A stretch of 64,000 nucleotides of DNA from assembly GCA_041228335.1 (NCBI GenBank), contig CP166130.1:1512638-1576637 (forward strand), given 5' to 3'. Positions 48,224 through 56,303 of the stretch are shown in pieces. How positions within the stretch are numbered: position 1 is the stretch's first letter; the number at the start of each line of letters is the position of its first letter. A model generated the notes under the pieces. That model was not told the origin of the DNA and made no database searches. It saw only the letters and a program-made list of their open reading frames with translations. Origin of the DNA: Alphaproteobacteria bacterium LSUCC0684. GTDB taxonomy: Bacteria > Pseudomonadota > Alphaproteobacteria > Puniceispirillales > UBA1172. A program made the position numbers and the translations under genes.

Positions 48224-48610
48224 TTATGGCTTAGAAAGCACCACAAAAGCAAGTGCCATTCCGCCATCGTCGCTGAGGGAGAGATGGATCTGCCCGTCCC
48301 GGCCAGCTTTCTGCCGGAAGACCGCCGCCGCGGCGCCATGAAAAACGAGCGATGGCTGCCCATCCGGTGCGGAACGAATTTCGAGATCAAGCCAGCCGAT
48401 GCCGCTGGTCCGGCCGGGCGAAAGTGCTTTCCACGCCGCTTCCTTGGCGGCAAACCGCATCGCGTAGAACCTTGCCTTGCCGGCCCGCCTGCCGGCTTCC
48501 TCCCTCTCGGCTTCGGTATAGATGCGGCGGATGAAACGGTCGCCGAATTTGTCGAGAGACCGGTCAACCCGGTCAATGGCCACGATATCCGTGCCGATGC
48601 CGCAGATCAT
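48224..48610 (-). CDS. acpS: Holo-[acyl-carrier-protein] synthase
   Basis: Attaches phosphopantetheine to apo-ACP, 128 residues. It begins [35 protein letters not shown] (in parts) and has [17 protein letters not shown] near residue 48, the Mg-binding Asp and Glu positions of the family. The rest carries the beta strands GIGWLDLEI and [18 protein letters not shown]. It overlaps pdxJ by four bases and precedes lepB by 11. Confidence 0.94.
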   Translation of the reverse strand: MICGIGTDIVAIDRVDRSLDKFGDRFIRRIYTEAEREEAGRRAGKARFYAMRFAAKEAAWKALSPGRTSGIGWLDLEIRSAPDGQPSLVFHGAAAAVFRQKAGRDGQIHLSLSDDGGMALAFVVLSKP

Positions 48611-49395
48611 GAGGAGGCCTGCCCGGGATATCTGGCCTCATCCATATGGGCACGCATGGCCCGTACCGCTTCGGCAAGGCCGGTCATGACCGCTTCACCG
48701 ATGAGGAAATGACCGATATTCAGCTCCACCAGTGCAGGTATGGCGGCAATCGGCCCGACGGTCTGGTAGCCGAGGCCGTGGCCGGCATGGCATTCAAGCC
48801 CCAGCGCTTCTGCATGGCTGACACCCCTGATGATGCGGGCAAGTTCGGCCTGGCGTGATGCGCCGGTTTCATCGCAGTACCGCCCGGTATGGATCTCAAC
48901 GATATCGGCGCCAAGCTCGGCGGCGGTGTCGAGTTGATGCGGATCCGCCTCGATGAAAAGAGACACCCGGATCCCAGCCTCACGCAGCGTTGCGATCATG
49001 CCGCGAAGCCGGTCTTTCTGCCCCACGACGTCAAGCCCGCCTTCGGTGGTGATCTCCTCCCGCTTTTCGGGCACGATACAGGCGGCATTGGGGCGGTGGC
49101 GAAGCGCGATTTCCAGCATTTCCGGCGTCGCCGCCATTTCAAAATTAAGAGGCTTGTCGGTGGCGTCCATGATGCGGCGGATATCATCATCGCGGATGTG
49201 CCGCCGGTCTTCGCGCAAATGCGCCGTGATACCGTCCGCCCCGGCCCGGGCGGCGATGATGGCCGCGGATACCGGATCCGGATGGGCTCCGCCCCTTGCG
49301 TTGCGTATCGTTGCAACGTGATCGATATTCACTCCAAGGCGCAGATAGCCGGGGGATTTCGTGTCATGCCCGCCGCCGGGGTTACTGGTTGTCAT
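48607..49395 (-). CDS. pdxJ: Pyridoxine 5'-phosphate synthase PdxJ
   Basis: TIM-barrel enzyme forming pyridoxine phosphate from aminoacetone phosphate and DXP, 262 residues. [19 protein letters not shown] near residue 19, [30 protein letters not shown] (in parts), [31 protein letters not shown] and [10 protein letters not shown] match the family. The N-terminus [16 protein letters not shown] is variable. The start at 49395 has GGAG eight bases before it and overlaps the DUF2062 gene by 14 bases. Confidence 0.95.
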   Translation of the reverse strand: MTTSNPGGGHDTKSPGYLRLGVNIDHVATIRNARGGAHPDPVSAAIIAARAGADGITAHLREDRRHIRDDDIRRIMDATDKPLNFEMAATPEMLEIALRHRPNAACIVPEKREEITTEGGLDVVGQKDRLRGMIATLREAGIRVSLFIEADPHQLDTAAELGADIVEIHTGRYCDETGASRQAELARIIRGVSHAEALGLECHAGHGLGYQTVGPIAAIPALVELNIGHFLIGEAVMTGLAEAVRAMRAHMDEARYPGQASS

Positions 49396-49948
49396 TTTCT
49401 TCTCTCCCGCGCTGTTTATCCCGCAGTCTCTGCCATTTGAGCTTGATAAGCCAGGCCCTGATCTTGCCGGCGAATATATAGCCAAGCATAAAGAAGATCA
49501 GCGCCGCAATAAAGCCGGTGACCACGCCGCCCACCATCATCGAGAAAAAGACGGTGCCCGGCGCATCCATGAACACCTGATAGCTGAGATTGGAAAGATC
49601 ATGCGAGCCGGGTTCAACACCCATGATCATCGATCCGACAAGATAGATCAATGTCCAGATCAGGGGAAATGTCCACGGGTTGCCGATGGCGGTGCCGATC
49701 ATCGACATGATGATATTGCCCCGGATCAGCCAGGCCAGCGCCGCGCCGATGAAGAAATGAGCCCCGATCAGGGGGGTGAAGGACACGAACACCCCGCAGG
49801 CAAACCCCGCGGCCAGCGAATAATCCGATGAGCGCAGCCGCAAGACCCGAAACATGAGATACATCCAGCCGCGCCAGAATCCCTTTTCGGGCCAGAAAAA
49901 GGCCTGCAGTTTGGCCATTTTGCTCGAAGACCGGCGGCGGAACAGCAT
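49382..49948 (-). CDS. DUF2062 membrane protein
   Basis: A 188-residue protein of the DUF2062 family. [21 protein letters not shown] near residue 47 and [13 protein letters not shown] near 87 are the family motifs. Three or four hydrophobic spans are visible (about 44-64, 67-87, 94-112, 138-165), and the C-terminus is strongly basic. The function is unknown. It sits between rsh and pdxJ, overlapping the first by one base (TGATG) and the second by 14, so it is surely cotranscribed with them. Confidence 0.85.
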   Translation of the reverse strand: MLFRRRSSSKMAKLQAFFWPEKGFWRGWMYLMFRVLRLRSSDYSLAAGFACGVFVSFTPLIGAHFFIGAALAWLIRGNIIMSMIGTAIGNPWTFPLIWTLIYLVGSMIMGVEPGSHDLSNLSYQVFMDAPGTVFFSMMVGGVVTGFIAALIFFMLGYIFAGKIRAWLIKLKWQRLRDKQRGREENDNQ

Positions 49949-52071
49949 CAGGCTTTGGCTCTTTCAACGGATTCAATAAAGGGATTGGCCCGCATCGCGG
50001 CGATGATCGCGGTCATGTGCCTGAAATCGCTGACCTCGATATCGGTGACGAAGGTGAAGAAATCCATGTTCCGGGATACAAGCTGGATATTGGTGATGTT
50101 GCCGCCATGCTCGCTGATCAGCGTGCAGACCGCCGCAAGGCTCCCGGGTTCATTCGAGATCACGGCCTCAACCCGGGCGGCCACCACATTGGGGGTATCG
50201 CTCTGCCATTCGATATCCACCCATAATTCCGGCATGTTGTGGAAATTTTCAAGATGCTGGCAATCCATCCGGTGTACCGTGATGCCTTTGCCGGTGGTGA
50301 CGATGCCGACAATTCTTTCCCCCGGCAACGGATGACAGCACCGGCCATGATGCACGGCCATGCCGGGAATAAGCCCCTTGATGTTGAGGGTCGGCTTGCC
50401 GTTTGCCGTACCGCCCTTCTTTTTTTCGGCAATCTTGAGGCGGGGATGAAAATAGCGGAGCACGTCTTCAGGCTTGATCAGCCCCTCACCCACGCGGGCA
50501 TAAAGTTCATCATCGCTGCGCAGATTGAAATAGGCCAGACACGGCACCAGCTGATCTTTGCTGAGTTTTCTCTTCGCCTGGCGAAAGACTTTCGTGACCA
50601 GCGCCTTGCCGAGCTGGGCAAATTCCTTCTGCCGCTCAACACGCATGAAACGGCGAACGGCTGACTTGGCCCGCCCGGTCAGAACGAAATTCTCCCATTC
50701 CGGTTTGGGGGTGGCGTTGGCCGAGGTGAGAATCTCAACCTGATCGCCATTGTCGAGCACGGTGGCAAGCTGGCGGATCTTGCCGTTGATCTTCACCCCG
50801 ACGCAGGTATTGCCGATATCGGAATGCACGGCATAGGCAAAATCCACCGCCGTTGCGCCTTTGGGCAGGCCGATCAGCGCCCCTTTGGGGGAGAAGCAGA
50901 AAACCTGATCGGCGTACATTTCCATCTGGGTGTGTTCAAGAAACTCATCGGGTGAGACGGTGTTTTCCAGCACCTGGATGAGATCGCTGAGCCATTTCAG
51001 CTGATCGACTTCATTCCGGCGGATGGACTGGCCATCGGATTTATAGCTCCAGTGTGCGGCCACGCCCCGTTCGGCGACTTCGTGCATTTCCGGGGTCCTG
51101 ATCTGCAATTCGATCTTTTTCTTGAGCGGCCCGATAATGCCCGTATGAAGCGACCGGTAGCGGTTGCGTTTCGGGGTTGAGATGTAATCCTTGAACCGGC
51201 CCATCACCATCGGATAGCGGCGATGCAGGATGCCAAGGGCAAGATAGCAATCAGCTTCATCGGGAACGATGATGCGAAACGCCATGATATCGGAAAGCTC
51301 CTCCATCTCGACCTTTTTGCGCTGCATTTTCCGCCAGATAGAATAGGCGGTCTTGTGGCGGCCGGAAATCGTGCTCTCAAGCCCTTCGTCGGAGAGGGTT
51401 GTGTTGAGCTCATCGCAGATGCGGCTGATCAAATCCTCGGATTTGGACGTCAGGTAATCGAGGCGGGAGATGATCGAGGTCCGCATCTGCGGGTTGAGCA
51501 CCGCAAAGGCCCGGTCTTCGAGTTCATGCTGGAAATGAGTCATCCCGATCCGTTCAGCGAGCGGCGCAAAAATGGAAAGGGTTTCCTGGGCGATACGTTC
51601 GCGCTTTTCGGCCTTGGGGATATAGTCGATGGTGCGCATGTTATGCGTCCGGTCCGCCAGTTTGACGAGCAGAACGCGGATATCCTCACTCATCGCCAGC
51701 ACCAGTTTGCGGAAGTTTTCCGCCTGCCGGTTGTCGGACTGCATTTCAATCCGGGTCAGTTTGGTGACGCCATCCACCAGCTGGGCGATTTCATCGGTAA
51801 ACTGATCCCTGATCTCGGTCAGGGATACGCCCGTATCCTCCACCACATCATGCAGCAATGCCGTGACTATCGTCGCCTGATCAAGGTGCATATCGGCAAG
51901 GATATGGGCAACTTCAAGCGGATGGGTGAAATACGGCTCACCCGAAGCCCGCACCTGGCCGCGATGGGCCTTTTCGGCAAAGTCATAGGCGTGGGAGACC
52001 AGCGTTTCATCAACGCCGGGATTATAGGCCCGGATGCGGTCGGTCAGATGTTTTGCGGTTTCAACAAGCAT
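49948..52071 (-). CDS. rsh: Bifunctional (p)ppGpp synthetase/hydrolase (Rsh)
   Basis: Makes and degrades the stringent alarmone (p)ppGpp; 707 residues. The HD hydrolase domain (about 20-190) keeps THPLEVAHILADMHLD and LLHDVVEDTG; the synthetase domain (about 235-345) has RHKTAYSIWRKMQRKKVEMEEL and RYRSLHTGIIGP with IELQIRT. A TGS domain (about 385-445, KGATAVDFAYAVHSDIGNTCVG in parts), a zinc-finger-like GRCCHPLPGERIVGIVTTGKG (in parts) and a C-terminal ACT domain follow. Both active sites look intact, as expected for the sole long Rsh of most alphaproteobacteria. It is transcribed with rpoZ, 69 bases upstream. Confidence 0.95.
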   Translation of the reverse strand: MLVETAKHLTDRIRAYNPGVDETLVSHAYDFAEKAHRGQVRASGEPYFTHPLEVAHILADMHLDQATIVTALLHDVVEDTGVSLTEIRDQFTDEIAQLVDGVTKLTRIEMQSDNRQAENFRKLVLAMSEDIRVLLVKLADRTHNMRTIDYIPKAEKRERIAQETLSIFAPLAERIGMTHFQHELEDRAFAVLNPQMRTSIISRLDYLTSKSEDLISRICDELNTTLSDEGLESTISGRHKTAYSIWRKMQRKKVEMEELSDIMAFRIIVPDEADCYLALGILHRRYPMVMGRFKDYISTPKRNRYRSLHTGIIGPLKKKIELQIRTPEMHEVAERGVAAHWSYKSDGQSIRRNEVDQLKWLSDLIQVLENTVSPDEFLEHTQMEMYADQVFCFSPKGALIGLPKGATAVDFAYAVHSDIGNTCVGVKINGKIRQLATVLDNGDQVEILTSANATPKPEWENFVLTGRAKSAVRRFMRVERQKEFAQLGKALVTKVFRQAKRKLSKDQLVPCLAYFNLRSDDELYARVGEGLIKPEDVLRYFHPRLKIAEKKKGGTANGKPTLNIKGLIPGMAVHHGRCCHPLPGERIVGIVTTGKGITVHRMDCQHLENFHNMPELWVDIEWQSDTPNVVAARVEAVISNEPGSLAAVCTLISEHGGNITNIQLVSRNMDFFTFVTDIEVSDFRHMTAIIAAMRANPFIESVERAKA

Positions 52072-52140
52072 GATACACCCAGAACAGCAGAAAATGATCC
52101 GATCTGGAAGAAGATTTCACGCCGTTGAAGTTTCGGCAGA

Positions 52141-52587
52141 TCAGAGATCGTCGCTGTTGTCGCCGGCGTCACCTTCATCGGCAAAAGATCCTTCATCGGC
52201 GAAAGAGCCGTCATCTTCAACCGGGGAAGCCAGCGTATCAGCCGGGACCTGCATGCCTTCAGCGTCCATGGCGTCGGCGCCGAAATCACTGTTGAAGGCG
52301 GCCATGTCATCCTGCGCGAGGCTCGCGGCCTCATCGAGGGCGGATTGCTCTTCCTCGCGGATTCTCTGACGCTGGAGGCTGCTGATCAGATCGTTGTTCA
52401 CGTCGCCGATGGAGATCGTCTCATCGGCAATCTCACGCAAGGCAACGACGGGATTCTTGTCGTTGTCGCGATCGATTGTCAGCGGGTCACCCGAAGAGAT
52501 GCCACGCGCACGCTGGGCCGCCGTCAATACAAGGTCAAACCGGTTGGGAATTTTCTCAATACAGTCTTCAACCGTTACACGGGCCAT
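52141..52587 (-). CDS. rpoZ: RNA polymerase omega subunit
   Basis: Assembly subunit of RNA polymerase, 148 residues. The start [31 protein letters not shown] (in parts) is the conserved core with PNRFDLVL and [21 protein letters not shown] near residue 50 matches the ALREI motif. The remainder is an acidic extension ending in a repeated SFADEG (two copies), longer than the 91-residue Escherichia coli protein. It lies next to rsh as in many bacteria; omega is part of a ppGpp site on polymerase in Proteobacteria. Confidence 0.94.
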   Translation of the reverse strand: MARVTVEDCIEKIPNRFDLVLTAAQRARGISSGDPLTIDRDNDKNPVVALREIADETISIGDVNNDLISSLQRQRIREEEQSALDEAASLAQDDMAAFNSDFGADAMDAEGMQVPADTLASPVEDDGSFADEGSFADEGDAGDNSDDL

Positions 52588-52618
52588 GGTCGCTCTCCAG
52601 CATTGGTGAAATTTCGGC

Positions 52619-52634
52619 TGTGGCAAAGGCCACA
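52619..52634 (-). promoter_or_regulatory. Hairpin in the rpoZ leader
   Basis: TGTGGC, four bases and GCCACA form a six-base-pair stem just downstream of the predicted rpoZ promoter, about 32 bases before the start codon. Its role is unknown. Confidence 0.5.
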
Positions 52635-52643
52635 ATCCCTTGG

Positions 52644-52672
52644 GATATACTCCCGATGGCACGGAAAAACAA
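52644..52672 (-). promoter_or_regulatory. Predicted promoter of rpoZ-rsh operon
   Basis: On the reverse strand TTGTTT (52667-52672) is 17 bases from TATATC (52644-52649), matching four and five of six sigma-70 positions. It is 57 bases upstream of the rpoZ start codon and could drive the operon running to parC. Confidence 0.6.
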
Positions 52673-52755
52673 GAGGTTTCATCATTCTATGCGGCAACTT
52701 GCCTGCCCGCCGCCGGATGGATGAGCATAAAAGAGCGGCGCCATCATCTATGGCT

Positions 52756-53274
52756 TCAGGCCAGGACAGCCACCTGTTCCGGGTCAAGATTATCGATCAG
52801 CCCGGCAATTTCCTCCCCCGTGACCGGATGCCGCCAGCCTGGCGCAAGATCCGCCAGCGGGTACAGCACAAAGGCGCGCTGGTGCAGGCGCGGATGCGGC
52901 AGAACAAGATTGCCATCCCGCACTTCCCCCCTGAAATCGAGGATGTCGATATCGAGCACCCGGGCTTCATTGCGGGTCATCCGGACACGCCCGAAACGGG
53001 CCTCCCGATCATGCAGCACCGCAAGCAGGGTTTCCGGTGCCATGTCGGTGTCGATTTCAACCACCGCATTCTGATACCATGGCTGGCTTGAAACAGGCAC
53101 GGGCGCGGTCTTGTACCAGGGGGAAAGCGCCACCACGCGGATCCCGTCTTCGGCCAGGCTTTCGATGGCAGCAAGGCAACCTTCCCGCGGGCCGGAAAAT
53201 CCATCCGGGGTGAGATTGGCACCGATGCCGAGGAAGATCCGGGAGGTATCTTTATTTTTATCTTTATTTTTCAT
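52756..53274 (-). CDS. folK: 2-amino-4-hydroxy-6-hydroxymethyldihydropteridine diphosphokinase
   Basis: Pyrophosphorylates the pterin before its joining to p-aminobenzoate in folate synthesis, 172 residues. FLGIGANLTPDGF replaces the usual GSN/GANL loop near residue 16, followed by VVALSPWYKTAPVPVSSQPWYQNAVVEI (in parts) and RVLDIDILDFRGEV with LPHPRLHQRAFVLYPLADLAP near 125. The first codons repeat AAAAATAAAGAT, giving Lys-Asn-Lys-Asp twice. It lies upstream of rpoZ on the same strand with 168 bases between, where rpoZ has its own promoter. Confidence 0.94.
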   Translation of the reverse strand: MKNKDKNKDTSRIFLGIGANLTPDGFSGPREGCLAAIESLAEDGIRVVALSPWYKTAPVPVSSQPWYQNAVVEIDTDMAPETLLAVLHDREARFGRVRMTRNEARVLDIDILDFRGEVRDGNLVLPHPRLHQRAFVLYPLADLAPGWRHPVTGEEIAGLIDNLDPEQVAVLA

Positions 53275-53321
53275 GATTCTAGTGTTATCAAAAGATCACA
53301 GCGGCTTATACAGAAGGCTGC

Positions 53322-53350
53322 TTGTATACTGTATTTATATTCATAATCAA
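53322..53350. promoter_or_regulatory. Overlapping divergent promoters between folK and the NYN gene
   Basis: In an AT-rich 167-base gap, the reverse strand has TTGATT (53345-53350) 16 bases from TATACA (53323-53328) towards folK, while the forward strand has TTGTAT (53322-53327) 16 bases from TAATCA (53344-53349) towards the NYN gene. The two would occupy the same DNA and might exclude each other. The spacing is one base below optimum, so the assignment is tentative. Confidence 0.4.
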
Positions 53351-53441
53351 CCATTCAAAAGTCATTCAGCAAATTCAACCCGGATACAAGCACCCTCCCC
53401 TTAGCCATAGATATCAACTTAAATAAAGAAATAGACATTCC

Positions 53442-54059
53442 ATGTTTTCCATTCAGAAGAACGATCGCTTCGCCGCCTTCATTGACGGCTCGAACTTTCA
53501 CGCCACCACCAAACAGCTTGGTTTCGAGGTAGATTATGAAAAACTGCTGACGCTGCTCAGGAATACCGGGCGCATGGTCCGGACCTATTATTATACCGCC
53601 CTGCCTGATGGAGATGATTACGCGCCGATCCGCAAACTTTCCGACTGGCTCGACTATAATGGCTACACGCTGGTAACCAAGCAGACACGCGAATTCACCG
53701 ATAACGAAACCGGCCGCAAACGCATCAAGGGCAATATGGATATGGAACTTGCCCTCGACATGCTGAAACTTGCGCCGCATATCGACCACGCCATCCTGTT
53801 TTCAGGCGATGGGGATTTCTGCCGCCTGCTCAAGGAAGTGCAGAATCTCGGCATCCGGGTTACGGTGGTCTCGACGGTCAAGACACGGCCGCCGCTCATG
53901 GCCGATACCCTGCGCCGCCAGTCCGATGATTTCATCGATGCCAATGAGCTTCGTGACCTGATCTCTCGCCCGCCCCGGGATCATGACTATTCCGGGATTG
54001 ATGACGACGGCGACGACTATGATGAAGCCGAGGTACTGGACGACCGGCGACGGTTCTGA
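53442..54059 (+). CDS. NYN-domain (LabA/DUF88-like) putative ribonuclease
   Basis: A 205-residue protein of the NYN/PIN-like nuclease fold. The acidic residues expected to bind metal are FIDGSNFHA near residue 14, GNMDMELALDML near 98 and LFSGDGDFCRLLKEV near 120, in the order of LabA-like proteins. After the domain a tail of very acidic residues (DDDGDDYDEAEVLDD) follows. RNA cleavage is inferred from the fold; no substrate is known. The stop overlaps the start of the glycosylase gene by one base (TGATG), so the two are coupled. Confidence 0.85.
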   Translation: MFSIQKNDRFAAFIDGSNFHATTKQLGFEVDYEKLLTLLRNTGRMVRTYYYTALPDGDDYAPIRKLSDWLDYNGYTLVTKQTREFTDNETGRKRIKGNMDMELALDMLKLAPHIDHAILFSGDGDFCRLLKEVQNLGIRVTVVSTVKTRPPLMADTLRRQSDDFIDANELRDLISRPPRDHDYSGIDDDGDDYDEAEVLDDRRRF

Positions 54060-54721
54060 TGGCTGTGCCTCCACCCCGCCGTGATCAAACCTGCCGGCTC
54101 TGCCCGCGGCTTGCCGAATATCTGGATGCGGCGCGCGCCGCCCATCCGGACTGGCATAACGGCCCGGTCAATGGCTATGGGCCAACGGACGCGCCGATCA
54201 TGCTGATCGGCCTTGCCCCGGGAATGCGCGGGGCCAACCGGACAGGACGTCCCTTTACCGGCGATTTTGCCGGTGATCTGCTCTATCAGATGCTGGATGA
54301 GTTTGCCCTCAGTTCCGGCAGGTATGATGCGCGTGCCGATGACGGGGTTCGGCTCAACGCCATCCGTATTGTCAATGCGGTTCGCTGTGTGCCGCCGCAG
54401 AACAAGCCCACCGGGGCTGAAATCAATACCTGCCGGCAGTTTCTCATCAAAGATATCGCCGCCATGACGCAGATCAGGGTCATCATCACCCTTGGGCGGA
54501 TCGGCCATGCCTCGGCACTCAAGGCGCTCGGGCTGCGGGAGGCTGACTATCCTTTCGGTCATGCACGGGAACATGATCTTCCGGGCGGGATCAGGCTTGT
54601 CGCGTCATATCATTGCTCACGCTACAACACCCAGACCGGGCGGTTGACCACGGAGATGTTCCGTGACGTGTTCCGAAAGGCAACGCAGGCCGCCGGCCTT
54701 CCCGGGCTAGCCGATCAGTAG
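54059..54721 (+). CDS. Uracil-DNA glycosylase, family 5-like (UDGb)
   Basis: Base-excision repair glycosylase, 220 residues. [11 protein letters not shown] near residue 12 is the start of the iron-sulfur type (families 4 and 5); [23 protein letters not shown] near residue 50 (in parts) and [15 protein letters not shown] near 180 match the family 5 motifs better than family 4. Four cysteines suitable for a [4Fe-4S] cluster (two near 12-15, one in VRCVPPQN and one in INTCRQF) are present. It is translationally coupled to the NYN gene and overlaps convergent smpB by seven bases. Confidence 0.85.
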   Translation: MAVPPPRRDQTCRLCPRLAEYLDAARAAHPDWHNGPVNGYGPTDAPIMLIGLAPGMRGANRTGRPFTGDFAGDLLYQMLDEFALSSGRYDARADDGVRLNAIRIVNAVRCVPPQNKPTGAEINTCRQFLIKDIAAMTQIRVIITLGRIGHASALKALGLREADYPFGHAREHDLPGGIRLVASYHCSRYNTQTGRLTTEMFRDVFRKATQAAGLPGLADQ

Positions 54722-55176
54722 TTTTTGAGTATCCGCGCTTTCTGGCGGTCCCAGTCACGTTTCTTGATGGCTTCGCGCTTGTCCTGTTTCTTGCGCCCCC
54801 TGGCGATGCCGAGGCTCAGTTTGGCGATGCCCCGGTCGTTGAAATAGATGGTCAGCGGCACGAGTGTCATGCCATCCTTGTTGATCAGGCCGAGCAAGCG
54901 GTCATTTTCCTTGCGTTTCAGCAGAAGCGGGCGCTTGCGCTTGGGCTCATGATTGTCGCGTGAAGCTTCATAGACAGGGATATTGGCATTGATCAGGACG
55001 ATCCGGCCGTTATCTTCGCCGGCATAGGCTTCGGCGATGCTGGCACGGCCACGGCGCAGGGATTTCACCTCACTGCCGAGAAGGACCATCCCCGCCTCGA
55101 TCGTCTCCGTGATGTCGTATTCGTGCCGGGCCTTGCGATTTTCAGCCACCCGGCCTGTTGAGATTATCCCCGCCAT
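54715..55176 (-). CDS. smpB: SsrA-binding protein SmpB
   Basis: tmRNA partner in trans-translation rescue of stalled ribosomes, 153 residues. [41 protein letters not shown] (in parts) and the C-terminal [27 protein letters not shown] with its basic helix are diagnostic. It lies 23 bases after dapA on the same strand. No tmRNA gene was recognised in the window. Confidence 0.96.
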   Translation of the reverse strand: MAGIISTGRVAENRKARHEYDITETIEAGMVLLGSEVKSLRRGRASIAEAYAGEDNGRIVLINANIPVYEASRDNHEPKRKRPLLLKRKENDRLLGLINKDGMTLVPLTIYFNDRGIAKLSLGIARGRKKQDKREAIKKRDWDRQKARILKNY

Positions 55177-55199
55177 GGCCGAAGGCCCTCCTGTTCATT

Positions 55200-56096
55200 T
55201 CAGGACAGGATGCCGACATGCCTGAGGGCAGTTTCCACCCGCGCCTTCGATGCATCGGCAATATCCACCAGCGGTGCCCGAAGCCCGGCGCCGCAGATTC
55301 CCATCAGGCTGGCGGCGTATTTCACCGGCCCCGGGCTGGATTCGCAGAACATGGCTTCGTGAAGCGGCATCAGCAGCGCGTTCAGCTCCTGCGCCCGGGC
55401 GATATTTCCCTGATCCCAGGCCGCATGCATTTCCGCAAGCAGGCCAGGGGCGATGTTTGCCGTCACCGAAATACAGCCATGGCCGCCCGCGGCCCGGTGG
55501 GCCAGCGCCGTGCCGTCTTCACCGGAAAGCTGGGAGAAACCCGGCCCGATCCGGTTGAGGAGATGGGTGGGGCGCGACAGATCCTGCGAGGAATCCTTGA
55601 CGCCAGCGATATTCGGATGCTGTGCCAGTTCCACCATCGTATCATTGCTCATGGCAACGACGGAACGGCCGGGAATATCGTAGATGATCACCGGCACGGA
55701 GACGGCATCGGCAATCGTTGCGTAATGATGCTTCAGCCCTGCCTGGGTCGGCTTGTTGTAATAGGGGGTCACCACCAGCACCGCATCGGCACCGGCGTCG
55801 GCGGCGTGGGTGGCGAAATCAACCGCTTCATGGGTGGAGTTTGAACCTGCTCCTGCGATCACCTGCACCCGGCCGGCGGCCTCCTCAATGCAGATTTCGA
55901 CCACTTTCTTGTGCTCATCATGGCTGAGCGTCGGGGACTCCCCGGTGGTGCCCACCGGAATAAGGCCGCGCGTGCCTTCGGCGATCTGCCAGTTGACCAG
56001 TTTTCGGAACCCGGCCTCATCCAGGCTGCCATCCGCGAGGAACGGCGTAATCAGGGCTACGCAAGAGCCGCCAAATCGGGCATCACCAGTCATCAT
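55200..56096 (-). CDS. dapA: 4-hydroxy-tetrahydrodipicolinate synthase
   Basis: Condenses pyruvate with aspartate semialdehyde for lysine and diaminopimelate, 298 residues. TIM-barrel motifs are GSCVALITPFLADGSLD, IPVGTTGESPTLSHDEH near residue 45, VIAGAGSNSTHEAVDFATHA, VVTPYYNKPTQAGLKHHY (catalytic Tyr) and IIYDIPGRSVV, with the Schiff-base Lys in IAGVKDSSQD near 165. The ATG at 56096 has GGAG seven bases before it; the next codon is also ATG. The open frame further upstream runs into a divergent regulatory gap. Confidence 0.96.
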   Translation of the reverse strand: MMTGDARFGGSCVALITPFLADGSLDEAGFRKLVNWQIAEGTRGLIPVGTTGESPTLSHDEHKKVVEICIEEAAGRVQVIAGAGSNSTHEAVDFATHAADAGADAVLVVTPYYNKPTQAGLKHHYATIADAVSVPVIIYDIPGRSVVAMSNDTMVELAQHPNIAGVKDSSQDLSRPTHLLNRIGPGFSQLSGEDGTALAHRAAGGHGCISVTANIAPGLLAEMHAAWDQGNIARAQELNALLMPLHEAMFCESSPGPVKYAASLMGICGAGLRAPLVDIADASKARVETALRHVGILS

Positions 56097-56241
56097 GATC
56101 CTTCTCCAGTCCAGAGATACGAGATGTGCCGGAGCATAGGCCCAGATGCGCTCATCTTCAAGCCATTCTTGGCCATGGATCCATATCTCCATTCCAGTAT
56201 AAAGCGAGTTGCCAGCAAAGACCAGCATGCCTAGACTTGGC

Positions 56242-56255
56242 CACGATATATCGTG
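56242..56255. promoter_or_regulatory. Perfect 14-base palindrome, candidate operator
   Basis: CACGATA-TATCGTG lies between divergent dapA and the PLP-enzyme gene, 48 bases before the latter's start codon. A perfect palindrome of this length in a divergent gap is a common form of repressor site; the binding protein is unknown. Other parts of the 207-base gap show no convincing promoter. Confidence 0.5.
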
Positions 56256-56259
56256 CCCT

Positions 56260-56293
56260 GAACGTATCTTTGAGGGGAACGTATCTTTGAGGG
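56260..56293 (+). repeat. 17-bp tandem duplication before the PLP-enzyme gene
   Basis: GAACGTATCTTTGAGGG occurs twice with no gap (56260-56276 and 56277-56293). The second copy, followed by AG, provides the GAGGGAG ribosome site for the start at 56304. Confidence 0.85.
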
Positions 56294-56303
56294 AGTCTTC
56301 GAG

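Noticed and set aside
51120-51180. Arg in place of Gly in the Rsh synthetase motif (NRYRSLHT against NGYxSLHT)
   Set aside because: I recall other alphaproteobacterial Rsh proteins varying at this position, so loss of activity should not be inferred.
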